Shown here one piece after another: positions 23,930 through 33,128 of a stretch of DNA of 64,000 nucleotides. Origin of the DNA: JAFTYO01 sp045613125. Lineage in GTDB: Bacteria; Pseudomonadota; Alphaproteobacteria; RF32; CAG-239. The notes under the pieces were generated by a model, which saw only the letters and a program-made list of their open reading frames with translations, had not been told where the DNA came from and did no database searches. The translations under genes and the position numbers were made by a program. Numbering within the stretch: position 1 is the stretch's first letter; the number at the start of each line of letters is the position of its first letter. The stretch lies in the NCBI GenBank assembly GCA_045613125.1, contig JAZLAM010000022.1, positions 124,001-188,000 on the forward strand. Reading direction: 5' to 3'.

Positions 23930-25924
23930 TTATCGTGATCTGTCTTTTTGCATTTGTCTTATCTTTTGTTGTTTACGTCTCTTCTTTTTTTTATCATCAA
24001 CAACGCCTGCTTCCCGTAAGATATCTTTTACAACTTTTGCACCTCTTAATATGTGTTCTTTTTCAACTTTTGCGGCTTTGGGTAATATTTCGCTGATTGA
24101 ACGTGGTGTTAAACCTTTTATAAATTCTTCTCTCTTTTTTCTTATATATCCTGAAGCAAATATTTTTTGTTCACTTTGTTCTTCCATAACATTAATTAGC
24201 GCTAAATTTTTTCTGTATAAAAGTTTTTTCTTTTCAATTTCAAATCTGACAAACGGATTTCCGTTATATATGATAGCTCCCTTTACGTTGATATTTTTGC
24301 TGATTTTACCTATTTTGTTTTGTGAAAAATCAAAATTGCCACCGATAGATTTTGGTAAGCCTTCAAGATTTGTTAAATTGTTATCGGAGCAATTAAAGTT
24401 TCCTTCAACGGTAACTTTTGATAAATTAGGAAGTTTTGATAACCCCATCCCGGATAAGTCTAAATCGCCCTTAATAACAAAACCTTCGGGTAAATTATTT
24501 AAATCATAAACTTTGTTGTCTTGAATAATAAATAAGTTGTGATGGCAAATGATTTTTCCACCTATCTCTTCTGGCATATATTCTAAATTTTGCAATCTGT
24601 TAAATGAGCAATCAAAATTTTCACCGACTTTTTGCGGTGCGCCTTTTAGAGTTTCTATTTTGTTGCCAAGGCAAACAAAACTTCCTCCGATATTTTTAGG
24701 TGACCCTATAAGTGTTGTGAGTTTGTTATATGTACAATAAAAATTTTCTCCCACATACTCTGGAGCACCGATTAAATCAGTCAACTTATTGGAATTGCAG
24801 AAAAATGATCCATAAACTTTTTTGGGAGAACCTATTAAATTTGTTAAATAGTTGTCTCGACATATAAAAGAACCTGTCACTTCAATTTCGGATAAGTCTG
24901 GAAGTTTGGTTAATTTCATTCCGGATAAGTCTAAAGTTCCTTTATAAACAAATCCTTTAGGTAAATTGTATAAGTCATAATAACGACCATCTTGTTTGAA
25001 TATACCTAGCTGTTTTATATCTCCGCTTATATCAAAATTTTGCGATATAATAAATTGGCGAACATATGGTAAATACTCTTCGTTAGGTTTTTGGTTGTTA
25101 TGACCTTTACATTGGCATATTTTTCCGTCTCGAACTTCTAAGGTAACATGAGAATGACCTTTTTTATCTCTTAATGAATATAATTGAATATTTTGAAGTT
25201 GGTCGTTGCGATTATATTCTCCATCGCCTACGCAATGCCTCATTTCGCGGCTTTCAAAATATAATGCAATATTGCTTTTAAGATTAACAATTTTAATGCC
25301 GTTATCAAACTCCATCATGGTTTGAGTGTCTCGCATCGATTCTCGTAAAAATTCTTGCTCTTTTTTGCTTTTTTCTTCTTGTTTTTTACGATATAGATCT
25401 CCTTGTTTTACGGCATTTATAAGAGATGAAAAATCAGCATATTCATTAAAGGTCTTTAGGCAATCCAGATTTATTTTGATATTTTTATCTTTTTTATCAC
25501 TTGCGTTAAACCATTTAATTCTTTTATGAATATAACTTTCGGCAGTTTGAAGTAAAAAGTCACGTATGCTTTCTATATCTTCTTTCAATTCATCAGATAT
25601 ATTTTCTTGATGGAAACTATAAACACTTTTATTATTCAATATGTTTTTTTTAGCCCATTCCGGTAAATAATCGTTATATTCAAGCTTAGTAAAATAGGAG
25701 GCTTGTTCATTTGATAATAAAAAAGATTTCATATTGTGTATAAAAAATCTTTCTACCATTACCTGTGCAATATTCTTTTTATTTTTTTTAATTTGCATAA
25801 TATTGTCGGTTTTTAAGATATTTTCTTTTAAAAGCTTTGCCGATACCTCTTGATTATCTTTTTTCATCACAACAGATAACAAAAAGTTTTCTAACGATTT
25901 TATATTAACTATATCTGCCGGCAT
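23930..25924 (-). CDS. PcfJ-like domain protein with leucine-rich-type repeats
   Basis: A 664-residue protein. Residues 1-200 are helical and charged, without a family I can name. Residues about 205-295 resemble the PcfJ core: MRHCVGDGEYN at 228-238, LYSLRDKKGHSHVTLEVRDG, ICQCKGHNNQKP, and a closing YVRQFI helix. Residues about 320-570 hold two blocks of about 21-residue repeats of the form [VI]-x-G-x-F-x-C-x-x-N-x-L-x-x-L-x-G-x-P. Each block is preceded by a nearly identical LDLSGM-x-L-x-KLP-x-LS lead-in, so the whole unit was duplicated. The C-terminus is very basic (KKKKRRKQQK). PcfJ was named from an enterococcal conjugative plasmid; its function is unknown. I placed the start at the ATG at 25924, after GGGG, because upstream codons fall in a terminator. 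Confidence 0.75.
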   Translation of the reverse strand: MPADIVNIKSLENFLLSVVMKKDNQEVSAKLLKENILKTDNIMQIKKNKKNIAQVMVERFFIHNMKSFLLSNEQASYFTKLEYNDYLPEWAKKNILNNKSVYSFHQENISDELKEDIESIRDFLLQTAESYIHKRIKWFNASDKKDKNIKINLDCLKTFNEYADFSSLINAVKQGDLYRKKQEEKSKKEQEFLRESMRDTQTMMEFDNGIKIVNLKSNIALYFESREMRHCVGDGEYNRNDQLQNIQLYSLRDKKGHSHVTLEVRDGKICQCKGHNNQKPNEEYLPYVRQFIISQNFDISGDIKQLGIFKQDGRYYDLYNLPKGFVYKGTLDLSGMKLTKLPDLSEIEVTGSFICRDNYLTNLIGSPKKVYGSFFCNSNKLTDLIGAPEYVGENFYCTYNKLTTLIGSPKNIGGSFVCLGNKIETLKGAPQKVGENFDCSFNRLQNLEYMPEEIGGKIICHHNLFIIQDNKVYDLNNLPEGFVIKGDLDLSGMGLSKLPNLSKVTVEGNFNCSDNNLTNLEGLPKSIGGNFDFSQNKIGKISKNINVKGAIIYNGNPFVRFEIEKKKLLYRKNLALINVMEEQSEQKIFASGYIRKKREEFIKGLTPRSISEILPKAAKVEKEHILRGAKVVKDILREAGVVDDKKKKRRKQQKIRQMQKDRSR
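24296..24895 (-). repeat. tandem 21-residue repeats within the PcfJ-like gene
   Basis: About five consecutive copies in the first block and two or three in the second encode F-x-C-x-x-N-x-L-x-x-L-x-G-x-P units. They are similar at protein level and diverged at DNA level, so they are an old expansion, not a recent satellite. The cysteine at the fifth position of each unit is nearly invariant. Confidence 0.7.
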
Positions 25925-25941
25925 AAAATATCCCCATTGGT

Positions 25942-25979
25942 AAAATAAAAACTGTCGCAATTGCGACAGTTTTTATTTT
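25942..25979. terminator. terminator of the TPR gene, perfect palindrome
   Basis: Two 19-base arms (AAAATAAAAACTGTCGCAA and its complement) meet with no spacer, so the loop forms from central CAATTG bases. On the minus strand a T-rich tract follows. It separates the TPR gene from the PcfJ-like gene. Confidence 0.85.
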
Positions 25980-25984
25980 TAGTA

Positions 25985-26950
25985 TTATTCTTCGTTGTCA
26001 TCAATATCAAAATCCACATCATCTGCAGACATAATATCAGGCAAAGTGCCTATTGCTTTCTTGCGTTTAAGCTTATTTACAAACTTAATAGAGCGCTGTG
26101 CATCCCATTTTTTCTTTCCTTCTTCATGTTGGAATATTTGTTTGTAAACCTCAATTGCTTGATCAAACTCTGATAACTTGGTTAAACACGATGCCAAACC
26201 ATCATACATCTTATGATGGTAACGACCATTCACCAAAAGCTGTGCTTTTTTATAGCATTTTAAAGCATCTTGAAACTTAAACATCTTTTGATAAACAAAA
26301 CCGATACTAATCCAAGCTTGAATTTCGCTGCTGTTTATATTCAAAATTTTTGTAAAACATTTCAATGCAGAATCGTTATCGCCCATCAATTGATAAGTAA
26401 CACCAATACCGTTCCATGCTTTAACATTAAATTTATCAGAGGCTAAAACTTTTTTAAAGAAACCGATTGATCTGTCATATTGTTTTAACTTTTGTAATGT
26501 CACGGCAATACTTAACAATGTTTGAGCGTGTTTGTTATCAATGCTCATTGCATATTCTAAAACATCTAAAGCTTCCTTAAACATAAAAGAGTGTTGTAAA
26601 GCTATAGCCTTACCGTTGAGGGCTTCTAAAGATGTTGAATCAATAGCAAAAGCAGCATCAAAGCAAGCAACAGCCTCTTTATAAAGACCACGCATACTTA
26701 ATGTTACCCCTTTATTATTCAATACTTCTACTGATTTAGGATTAATTAGCAAAGCTTTATCAAAACATTCAACAGCTTCAGTATATCTGCTCATCTTTTG
26801 AAAAGCAAAACCTTTTGAATTCACAGCTTTCCACGAATCTGGTTGTTCTTTTATAACCAAATCAAACTGGGTAACAGCTTCGGCATACATGCCACTGTCT
26901 AGTAATTCTTGTCCTCTTTTATAAGCATTGTTTTCATTAATTTTTATCAT
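25985..26950 (-). CDS. tetratricopeptide repeat protein
   Basis: A 321-residue protein built almost entirely from about eight TPR units (for example AVTQFDLVIKEQPDSWKAVN, AVECFDKALLINPKSVEVLN, ALKCFTKILNINSSEIQAWI) with a basic segment (KLKRKKAIG) and an acidic C-terminal tail (DVDFDIDDNEE). There is no signal peptide, so it is cytoplasmic. It probably mediates protein contacts; partners are unknown. I chose the ATG at 26950 because a purine-rich GAAGAG precedes it; an ATG at 26998 would add 16 hydrophobic residues without a clear ribosome binding site. Confidence 0.88.
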   Translation of the reverse strand: MIKINENNAYKRGQELLDSGMYAEAVTQFDLVIKEQPDSWKAVNSKGFAFQKMSRYTEAVECFDKALLINPKSVEVLNNKGVTLSMRGLYKEAVACFDAAFAIDSTSLEALNGKAIALQHSFMFKEALDVLEYAMSIDNKHAQTLLSIAVTLQKLKQYDRSIGFFKKVLASDKFNVKAWNGIGVTYQLMGDNDSALKCFTKILNINSSEIQAWISIGFVYQKMFKFQDALKCYKKAQLLVNGRYHHKMYDGLASCLTKLSEFDQAIEVYKQIFQHEEGKKKWDAQRSIKFVNKLKRKKAIGTLPDIMSADDVDFDIDDNEE

Positions 26951-27036
26951 TGTTTTCTCTTCTTTGTTTAAGTTCAAAATAATTAATGTGCTGAGCATAA
27001 CACCTAAAATTATTTATGTCAAGTTTCGAAATATTT

Positions 27037-27978
27037 TTAAAGAGGTCTTAATTGCTTATAAATAGGTAAATCGGTTCTTATTTGTCGATATTTACAATTA
27101 AATTTTGTGCAAAAATCTTTCAAATCCTGTCTTTTCTTAACAAAATACATTTGATATTGTTGCTCAAAGTTTTGACCAGAACTGATTAAAAGTTGATGTT
27201 TTGAATGATATTGTGCCAAATATTCTCCTTTAGGCGGAGCAATATCTTCCAGTGCGTCATAAATATTTAGCAAATAAACATCATTATTAAAAGAAAGAGC
27301 TGATATTTCCCGTTTTATATCATCACTAGGAACATCAAAACTGCTTATAAGAAATATTATTGATTTTCTTCTAATTCGTTTAGACGAAAGCTGTAAAGAT
27401 TTTATTATATCTTGGTTTTCATGAGTTTCATTCAGACAATTTTGTGATATCTGTTCAATTTTTTTTAACAAAATGAGTAAGTTTTCATAATCTCTTTGAG
27501 GATTAAATATATGAGTTTTATTCCCATCAAATATTATCATTCCCAATCTATCACGATTCGCTAGTGCAAACCAACCTAAAAGAGAAGCAGTTTTAGCTGC
27601 TGTAACAGATTTTAACTCTTTTTTTGTTCCAAAACGCATTTTAGAAGACAAATCGAGCCATATATACACTTCTCTGTCTTTTTCTTCAGTATAAATTTTT
27701 GTATAAGGAAATTTTTTTCGGGCCGTCACACGCCAATCTATATCTCTGACATCATCGCCATAAGTATAGGATCTGACTTCCTCAAATTCCATTCCTCGTC
27801 CTTTGAAAGAAGATTTAAAATCACCAGCCTTATTTGATGATTGGTTAAACCTAAAATCTTTTAAATAAGGGACATACCTCTTGATTTCCATTAATTCACC
27901 AAAAGTCGGAACCAGGCCTTTTAAATCTGCCTTTTCGTTTTTTTTCCATAAATGGCTTATTTTAACTAAATCTACCAC
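27037..27978 (-). CDS. DUF58 domain protein
   Basis: A 313-residue protein with the DUF58 signature GRGMEFEEVRSYTYGDDVRDIDWRVTAR (split in this note: GRGMEFEEVRSY, then GDDVRDIDWR) near residues 61-87 and a von Willebrand-like fold after it (VYIWLDLSSKM, RLGMIIFDG). DUF58 proteins are encoded next to MoxR ATPases and are thought to be part of a chaperone-like or metal-insertion system acting on membrane or periplasmic complexes. Here the MoxR gene is 14 bases upstream, but the usual partners (VWA-domain proteins, a DUF4129 or transglutaminase protein) are missing. Confidence 0.92.
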   Translation of the reverse strand: MVDLVKISHLWKKNEKADLKGLVPTFGELMEIKRYVPYLKDFRFNQSSNKAGDFKSSFKGRGMEFEEVRSYTYGDDVRDIDWRVTARKKFPYTKIYTEEKDREVYIWLDLSSKMRFGTKKELKSVTAAKTASLLGWFALANRDRLGMIIFDGNKTHIFNPQRDYENLLILLKKIEQISQNCLNETHENQDIIKSLQLSSKRIRRKSIIFLISSFDVPSDDIKREISALSFNNDVYLLNIYDALEDIAPPKGEYLAQYHSKHQLLISSGQNFEQQYQMYFVKKRQDLKDFCTKFNCKYRQIRTDLPIYKQLRPL

Positions 27979-27992
27979 CTTATGCTCCTAAA

Positions 27993-28982
27993 TTATGGTA
28001 AAGGAACTGCTTTTAGTAAAGATTTTATTATATCATCAACCATAATTCCCTCAGCCATAGCTTCAAAGCTTAAAATTATACGATGACGTAAAACATCATA
28101 TATAACAGAGTTTATATCATCCGGAGTAACAAAATCACGATTATTGAGCCAAGCATTAATCTTAGAACATTTATCAAGAGCAATGGTAGCTCTGGGGCTT
28201 GCTCCAAATTTTACCATTTGATGTAAATTTTTATCATATTTTGAAGGGTTTCTAGTTGCCATTATCAGCTCAATCATATAGTTTACAACAGCTTCTGATG
28301 TATGCACTCTAAGTGCCTCTTGTCCGGCAGATAAAATTTCTTCCGGTGACATTTTTTCATAAGTTTTACTATATTCTTCCCAACACTGTGTATCATCGCC
28401 ACATGCAATATCTTCTTTTCTTACAAGTTCCAAAATTTTGCGTTCGGTTATGGCATCAGGTTGATCAATTTTGATATGCATTAAAAATCTGTCGAGTTGC
28501 GCTTCCGGTAAGTTATATGTTCCTTCATGTTCAATAGGATTTTGTGTTGCCATTACCATAAATAAATCAGGTAACAGATAAACTTTTCCGCCAACGCTTA
28601 CTTGGTGTTCTGCCATAGCTTCAAGCAAAGCAGATTGAACTTTTGCCGGAGCTCTATTGATTTCATCTGCAAGAATAAGGTTGGCAAAAACAGGACCTTC
28701 TCTGAACTCAAATTTACCAGTACTGGAAAGATAAATTTCACTTCCGGTTATATCTGATGGTAACAAATCCGGAGTAAATTGAATGCGGTTATATTTTGCA
28801 CTGATACTGTCAGATAAAGTTTTAATAGCTTTTGTTTTCGCTAAACCAGGAGCACCTTCCACTAAGGCATGCCCTGATGCTAAAAGCGTTATAAGAAGTT
28901 TTTGAATTAAATCTTGTTGGCCTAATATTTTGCTTTCTAAGTGTGTTTTTAAGCCAATAACTTTATCTCTTAAATTTGACAT
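27993..28982 (-). CDS. MoxR family AAA+ ATPase
   Basis: A 329-residue AAA+ ATPase: Walker A GAPGLAKT at 43-50, Walker B LILADEINRAPAKVQSALLEAM, sensor 1 MATQNPIEHEGTYNLPEAQLDRFL, and the sensor 2 region GASPRATIAL. MoxR proteins work with DUF58 or VWA partners to assemble or activate enzyme complexes. The true start is the ATG at 28982, preceded by AAGGAAC. The frame is open a further 82 codons, but that stretch overlaps the divergent uvrD start and has no signals. DUF58 follows, so a two-gene operon. Confidence 0.93.
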   Translation of the reverse strand: MSNLRDKVIGLKTHLESKILGQQDLIQKLLITLLASGHALVEGAPGLAKTKAIKTLSDSISAKYNRIQFTPDLLPSDITGSEIYLSSTGKFEFREGPVFANLILADEINRAPAKVQSALLEAMAEHQVSVGGKVYLLPDLFMVMATQNPIEHEGTYNLPEAQLDRFLMHIKIDQPDAITERKILELVRKEDIACGDDTQCWEEYSKTYEKMSPEEILSAGQEALRVHTSEAVVNYMIELIMATRNPSKYDKNLHQMVKFGASPRATIALDKCSKINAWLNNRDFVTPDDINSVIYDVLRHRIILSFEAMAEGIMVDDIIKSLLKAVPLP

Positions 28983-29089
28983 AATATCTGTTCCTTTTAA
29001 TTGTTTATAAGTTTTATTAAAAACTCTTTTCTTTCCAATAATACTATTATATATATTGTTAAAACATAAAATACAAGAAGTATAATGAT

Positions 29090-31363
29090 ATGGATGGAAT
29101 ATTTGATTTTGAAGAAAACACACAAGCTCAAACTTATGATAACATAAGTGCTTTAAGGCCAAGTTTTTCATGGCTAGATAATCTGAATCCAGAGCAACGC
29201 CTAGCAGTGGAGAACACGCAAGGGCCACTTCTTGTCTTGTCAGGTGCCGGAACCGGTAAAACCAAAGTTTTGACTACCAGATTGGCCTATATTTTGGGCA
29301 CAATGAAAGCTATGCCTCAAAATTGTCTTGTTGTTACATTTACCAATAGAGCAGCAAGGGAAATGAAAACAAGGGTTATGGATATGATAGGTCCTATAGC
29401 CGATTCTGTTTGGCTTGGAACATTTCATAGCATATGTGTTAAAATTTTACGTTCTCATGCAGAACTTGTGGGGTTAAAAAATAATTTTACCATATTGAAC
29501 GAAGATGATCAAAAACGCCTTATCAAGCAAATTATTGAAACCGAAGCTATTGATGAAAAAAAATATCCTCCTCAAGCTTTTGTTGATAAAATTCAGCGCT
29601 TAAAAGATAAGGGAATTTCCGTAGAAGATATAAAACCGGAATATAAACATAATTTAAGCTCTATCGTTTATCAAAAATATCAAGCTCGTCTTGTAGAGCT
29701 AAATTGTGTAGATTTTGGAGATATAATTTTATATACGCTACAAATTTTGCAAAAACATAAAGATATTTTGGAAAAATATCAAAACAAGTTTTTGTATATT
29801 ATGGTTGATGAGTATCAAGATACCAATGTTATCCAATACTTGTTGTTAAGATTATTGTCTCAAAAGAATCGTAATTTATGTTGTGTCGGAGACGATGATC
29901 AATCCATTTATTCTTGGCGTGGTGCCGAAATTGAAAATATATTGCGTTTTGAAAAAGATTTTCAAGATGCAAAAGTTATTCGTTTGGAGCGAAACTATCG
30001 TTCAACAGCAAATATTTTAAGGGTTGCTTCAAATTTGATAGGGCACAATCAGGGTCGTCTTGGAAAAATATTGAAAGTTGCCGATAACTCACCGGCCTTA
30101 AATTGTGAAAATGAAAAAATTTCTCTTGTGAGTTCGTATAACGGTTCAGAAGAAGCTCAATATATTGCAAACCAAATTGAAAACTTAAAACTTAGCGGAC
30201 ACCAATATTCTGATATGGCCGTTTTGGTGCGTACTGCTTTTCAGACACGTGAATTTGAAGAAAAATTTATGGCAGAAGCCATACCTTATCAAGTTATAGG
30301 CGGACCAAAGTTTTATGAGCGTCAGGAAATTAGAGATTTATTGGCTTATTTTAGAGTCGTGGTACAACCTGATGACGATTTGGCTTTTGAACGCATAATA
30401 AATAAGCCGGCAAGAGGAATCGGTGCAAAAAGCATTGAAAAGTTTCAAATATATGCACGAGATAATCATATATCTATGTTTTCTGCAGTTAAAGAAATGC
30501 TTGCTCAAGGGCTGATTACAGGTAAGGCTAAGACATCTTTACAAGAATTGACAGACAATTTTGATGAATGGAATAAGATTTCACAGATAGTTTCTCCTGA
30601 TGATTTAGCAACGCAAATCTTAGATGATTCAGGCTATTTTGAAATGCTCAAAAATGATAAATCGGTGGAAGCTCCGGGAAGAATTGAAAACTTAAAAGAG
30701 CTTATCGGTGTTTTGGGTGATAAAGAAAAATATCCGACATTATTTGACTTTTTGGAACATGTCAGTCTTGTCATGGAAAATGATAGTGCAATTGATAATA
30801 ATAAAGTTATGTTGATTACTCTTCATTCTGCAAAAGGTTTAGAGTTTGATGTAGTTTTTCTCCCCGGTTGGGAAGAAGGTTTATTTCCACATCAAAGAAG
30901 CTTAGATGAAGGAGGAAGCGATGCATTAGAAGAAGAAAGGCGCTTGGCCTATGTTGCCATAACCAGAGCAAAACACAAACTTTATATTTTAACAGCAATG
31001 AACAGACGTGTTTACGGTCAATGGCAAAACAATGTGCCTTCCAGATTCTTAAATGAAATTCCGACAGATTGTGTTAAGATAATAAATAGTGTTAATCGTC
31101 AATATACTGGCGGATATCAAAATTTTGGTTCTTATAATAAAAAGCCTGATTTTTATGAAAAGAAAACAACATCATCAGATTATTCGTATGAGCCGACGGA
31201 AGAATATTACGCTTCTTCAGGTAAGGGCTTAAAAGGAGTAAGGGTTTATCATTCCAGTTTCGGATATGGCACGATTTTATCGGTTGATGGGCAAAAATGC
31301 GATGTGTTTTTTGATAAAGCAGGCCGTAAGAAAATTATGGGAAATTTTTTGCAACGAGTTTAA
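29090..31363 (+). CDS. uvrD: UvrD/PcrA superfamily 1A DNA helicase
   Basis: A 757-residue 3'-5' helicase for excision and mismatch repair and for clearing recombination intermediates. Motifs: LNPEQRLAV (Q motif), GAGTGKT at 52-58, TFTNRAAREM (Ia), DEYQDTN near 239-245 (II), GDDDQSIYSWRGA (III), RLERNYRS (IV), ITLHSAKGLEFDVVFLPGWEEGLFPH (motif V area, here written in two pieces: LHSAKGLEFD, WEEGLFPH) and EERRLAYVAITRAK (VI). The C-terminal 60 residues include the RNA polymerase-binding Tudor-like segment GVRVYHSSFGYGTIL. No clear Shine-Dalgarno sequence is seen before the ATG. Confidence 0.95.
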   Translation: MDGIFDFEENTQAQTYDNISALRPSFSWLDNLNPEQRLAVENTQGPLLVLSGAGTGKTKVLTTRLAYILGTMKAMPQNCLVVTFTNRAAREMKTRVMDMIGPIADSVWLGTFHSICVKILRSHAELVGLKNNFTILNEDDQKRLIKQIIETEAIDEKKYPPQAFVDKIQRLKDKGISVEDIKPEYKHNLSSIVYQKYQARLVELNCVDFGDIILYTLQILQKHKDILEKYQNKFLYIMVDEYQDTNVIQYLLLRLLSQKNRNLCCVGDDDQSIYSWRGAEIENILRFEKDFQDAKVIRLERNYRSTANILRVASNLIGHNQGRLGKILKVADNSPALNCENEKISLVSSYNGSEEAQYIANQIENLKLSGHQYSDMAVLVRTAFQTREFEEKFMAEAIPYQVIGGPKFYERQEIRDLLAYFRVVVQPDDDLAFERIINKPARGIGAKSIEKFQIYARDNHISMFSAVKEMLAQGLITGKAKTSLQELTDNFDEWNKISQIVSPDDLATQILDDSGYFEMLKNDKSVEAPGRIENLKELIGVLGDKEKYPTLFDFLEHVSLVMENDSAIDNNKVMLITLHSAKGLEFDVVFLPGWEEGLFPHQRSLDEGGSDALEEERRLAYVAITRAKHKLYILTAMNRRVYGQWQNNVPSRFLNEIPTDCVKIINSVNRQYTGGYQNFGSYNKKPDFYEKKTTSSDYSYEPTEEYYASSGKGLKGVRVYHSSFGYGTILSVDGQKCDVFFDKAGRKKIMGNFLQRV

Positions 31364-31364
31364 T

Positions 31365-31394
31365 TATAGCGCCGTAAAAAATTACGGCGCTATA
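31365..31394. terminator. bidirectional terminator between uvrD and pyrG
   Basis: TATAGCGCCGTAA / TTACGGCGCTATA with a 4-base A loop, directly after uvrD and 5 bases before the end of the convergent pyrG. Confidence 0.85.
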
Positions 31395-31399
31395 TTTAT

Positions 31400-33040
31400 T
31401 TATACCAATCTGCTATTTTCAATTGCGGCCTTTATTAAAGACACAAACAATGGGTGCGGTTCAAACGGTCTGGATTTCAACTCCGGATGAAATTGTGTGG
31501 CAATAAACCAAGGGTGATTTGTGAGCTCTACAATTTCCGGTAAACTACCATCAGGAGATTTTCCACTGATAATCATACCGTTTTTATTAAGTGTTTCTTC
31601 AAAAGACATATTGACCTCGTAACGGTGTCTGTGTCTTTCAAAAATGTCGGTTGTTCCATACACTTGAGCCGCTTTTGTATCTTTTTCTATGTGGCAAGGA
31701 TATGCTCCTAAACGCATGGTTCCGCCTAAGTTATCATTTGTTTGTCGTGTTTGTAAGCTACCATCTTTTTCCCATTGTGTCATCAAACCGACAACCGGTG
31801 TGCAATTATCTTCAAATTCTGTGGTGTTAGCATTTTCTATACCACACATATTTTGAGAAAATTCGATAACGCTCAGTTGCATACCTAAACAAATTCCTAA
31901 AAACGGAATATTATTTTCTCTGGCATACTTAATAGCTCTTATTTTTCCGGCTGTTCCTCGTTTACCAAAACCTCCCGGAACAATAATTGCATTTAAATTT
32001 TTGAATTGTTCCATGGACGATTCGTCTTCTAAAGAAGCTGAATCTATCCATTTTATTTTTACATGATGTTTATTGGCAATGGCACCGTGTTTTATGGCTT
32101 CGTGTAAAGATTTGTAAGCTTCCAGAAGCTGGGTATATTTCCCGACAACACCAACATAAACTTCTCCTTCCGGACTTTTTATAGTTTCAATGATTTGTTG
32201 CCATTTACTTAAATTTGCTGGGTTTTCGTTATCTATACCAAAATGACGACATACTGCTCTATCCATACCTTCGTCAGAATAAGCCAAAGGCACTTGATAA
32301 ATATTACTAACGTCAAGCGCTGCAATTACATTTTCTTCTCTGACATTACAAAATAGAGCTAATTTTCTTTTTTCATTTTCAGGAATTTTAATTTGAGAAC
32401 GGCATAAAAGCATATCAGGTTGTATACCATATTCTTGTAATTTTTTAACAGAATGTTGAGTAGGTTTTGTTTTTAATTCACCTGCCGTCGGAATAAAAGG
32501 TAACAATGTCAGGTGAATAAACATAACTCGGTCTCTGCCTAAATCATACGCCACTTGACGGATAGCTTCTAAATAAGGCTGACCTTCAATATCTCCGACA
32601 GTTCCTCCTATTTCACATAAAACAAAATCTTCGTCATCCAAATTAGATAAAATAAAATCTTTTATCTCATTTGTAACATGAGGTATAACCTGAATGGTCG
32701 CTCCTAAATAATCACCACGTCTTTCTTTATCAATCACTCTTTGGTAGATTTTTCCGGTGGTTATACTGTCAAATTTTGTAGCACAAACACCGGAAAAACG
32801 TTCATAGTGACCTAAATCTAAATCAGCTTCGGTACCGTCATCGGTTACAAAAACTTCGCCATGTTGATAAGGACTCATAGTTCCAGGATCTACATTTAAA
32901 TATGGATCAAGCTTACGCAAACGAACTTTAAAACCTCTGCCTTGTAAAACAGCTGCAAGTGATGCTGAAGCAAGTCCTTTTCCTAATGAAGAAACAACCC
33001 CACCGGTTATAAATATAAATTTTGTTTTTGGATTAGTCAT
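31400..33040 (-). CDS. pyrG: CTP synthase
   Basis: PyrG makes CTP from UTP with ATP and glutamine. The 546-residue protein has the amidoligase domain (FIFITGGVVSSLGKGLASAS at the start, then LRKLDPYLNVDPGTMSPYQHGEVFV nearby, of which KLDPYLNVD is diagnostic) and the C-terminal glutamine amidotransferase domain with the nucleophile cysteine in FLGICLGMQ near residue 380 and the His-Glu pair in FHPELKSRP. Length is standard. It follows secG, with a hairpin between them, in the order tpiA-secG-pyrG. Confidence 0.97.
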   Translation of the reverse strand: MTNPKTKFIFITGGVVSSLGKGLASASLAAVLQGRGFKVRLRKLDPYLNVDPGTMSPYQHGEVFVTDDGTEADLDLGHYERFSGVCATKFDSITTGKIYQRVIDKERRGDYLGATIQVIPHVTNEIKDFILSNLDDEDFVLCEIGGTVGDIEGQPYLEAIRQVAYDLGRDRVMFIHLTLLPFIPTAGELKTKPTQHSVKKLQEYGIQPDMLLCRSQIKIPENEKRKLALFCNVREENVIAALDVSNIYQVPLAYSDEGMDRAVCRHFGIDNENPANLSKWQQIIETIKSPEGEVYVGVVGKYTQLLEAYKSLHEAIKHGAIANKHHVKIKWIDSASLEDESSMEQFKNLNAIIVPGGFGKRGTAGKIRAIKYARENNIPFLGICLGMQLSVIEFSQNMCGIENANTTEFEDNCTPVVGLMTQWEKDGSLQTRQTNDNLGGTMRLGAYPCHIEKDTKAAQVYGTTDIFERHRHRYEVNMSFEETLNKNGMIISGKSPDGSLPEIVELTNHPWFIATQFHPELKSRPFEPHPLFVSLIKAAIENSRLV

Positions 33041-33078
33041 CTTTTTTTCTTTCTTTTTTGCTTGTTTAAAAGTGAAAA

Positions 33079-33104
33079 AGGCACCTTATCTTTTAAAGGT
33101 GCCT
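33079..33104 (-). terminator. hairpin between secG and pyrG
   Basis: AGGCACCTT / AAGGTGCCT with an 8-base loop; on the minus strand it is followed by TTTTTC. It would end most transcripts from tpiA-secG, so pyrG probably has extra promoter activity downstream, or read-through is used as an attenuator. Confidence 0.7.
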
Positions 33105-33128
33105 ATGTTCTTAATAATCAATCATTGT

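Noticed and set aside
24051..24509. A 152-codon plus-strand frame opposite the PcfJ-like gene
   Set aside because: It mirrors the repeat region on the other strand; its hydrophobic look comes from reversed Lys/Glu codons. The minus-strand protein has clear domain motifs.
24296..24895. Regular repeats that might be a CRISPR array
   Set aside because: The periodicity is about 63 bases and codon-based, without identical DNA repeats or unique spacers; it encodes the 21-residue protein repeats.
28983..29228. An 82-codon N-terminal extension of the MoxR protein
   Set aside because: It overlaps the divergent uvrD start and has no ribosome binding site or family similarity; the ATG at 28982 has AAGGAAC at good spacing.
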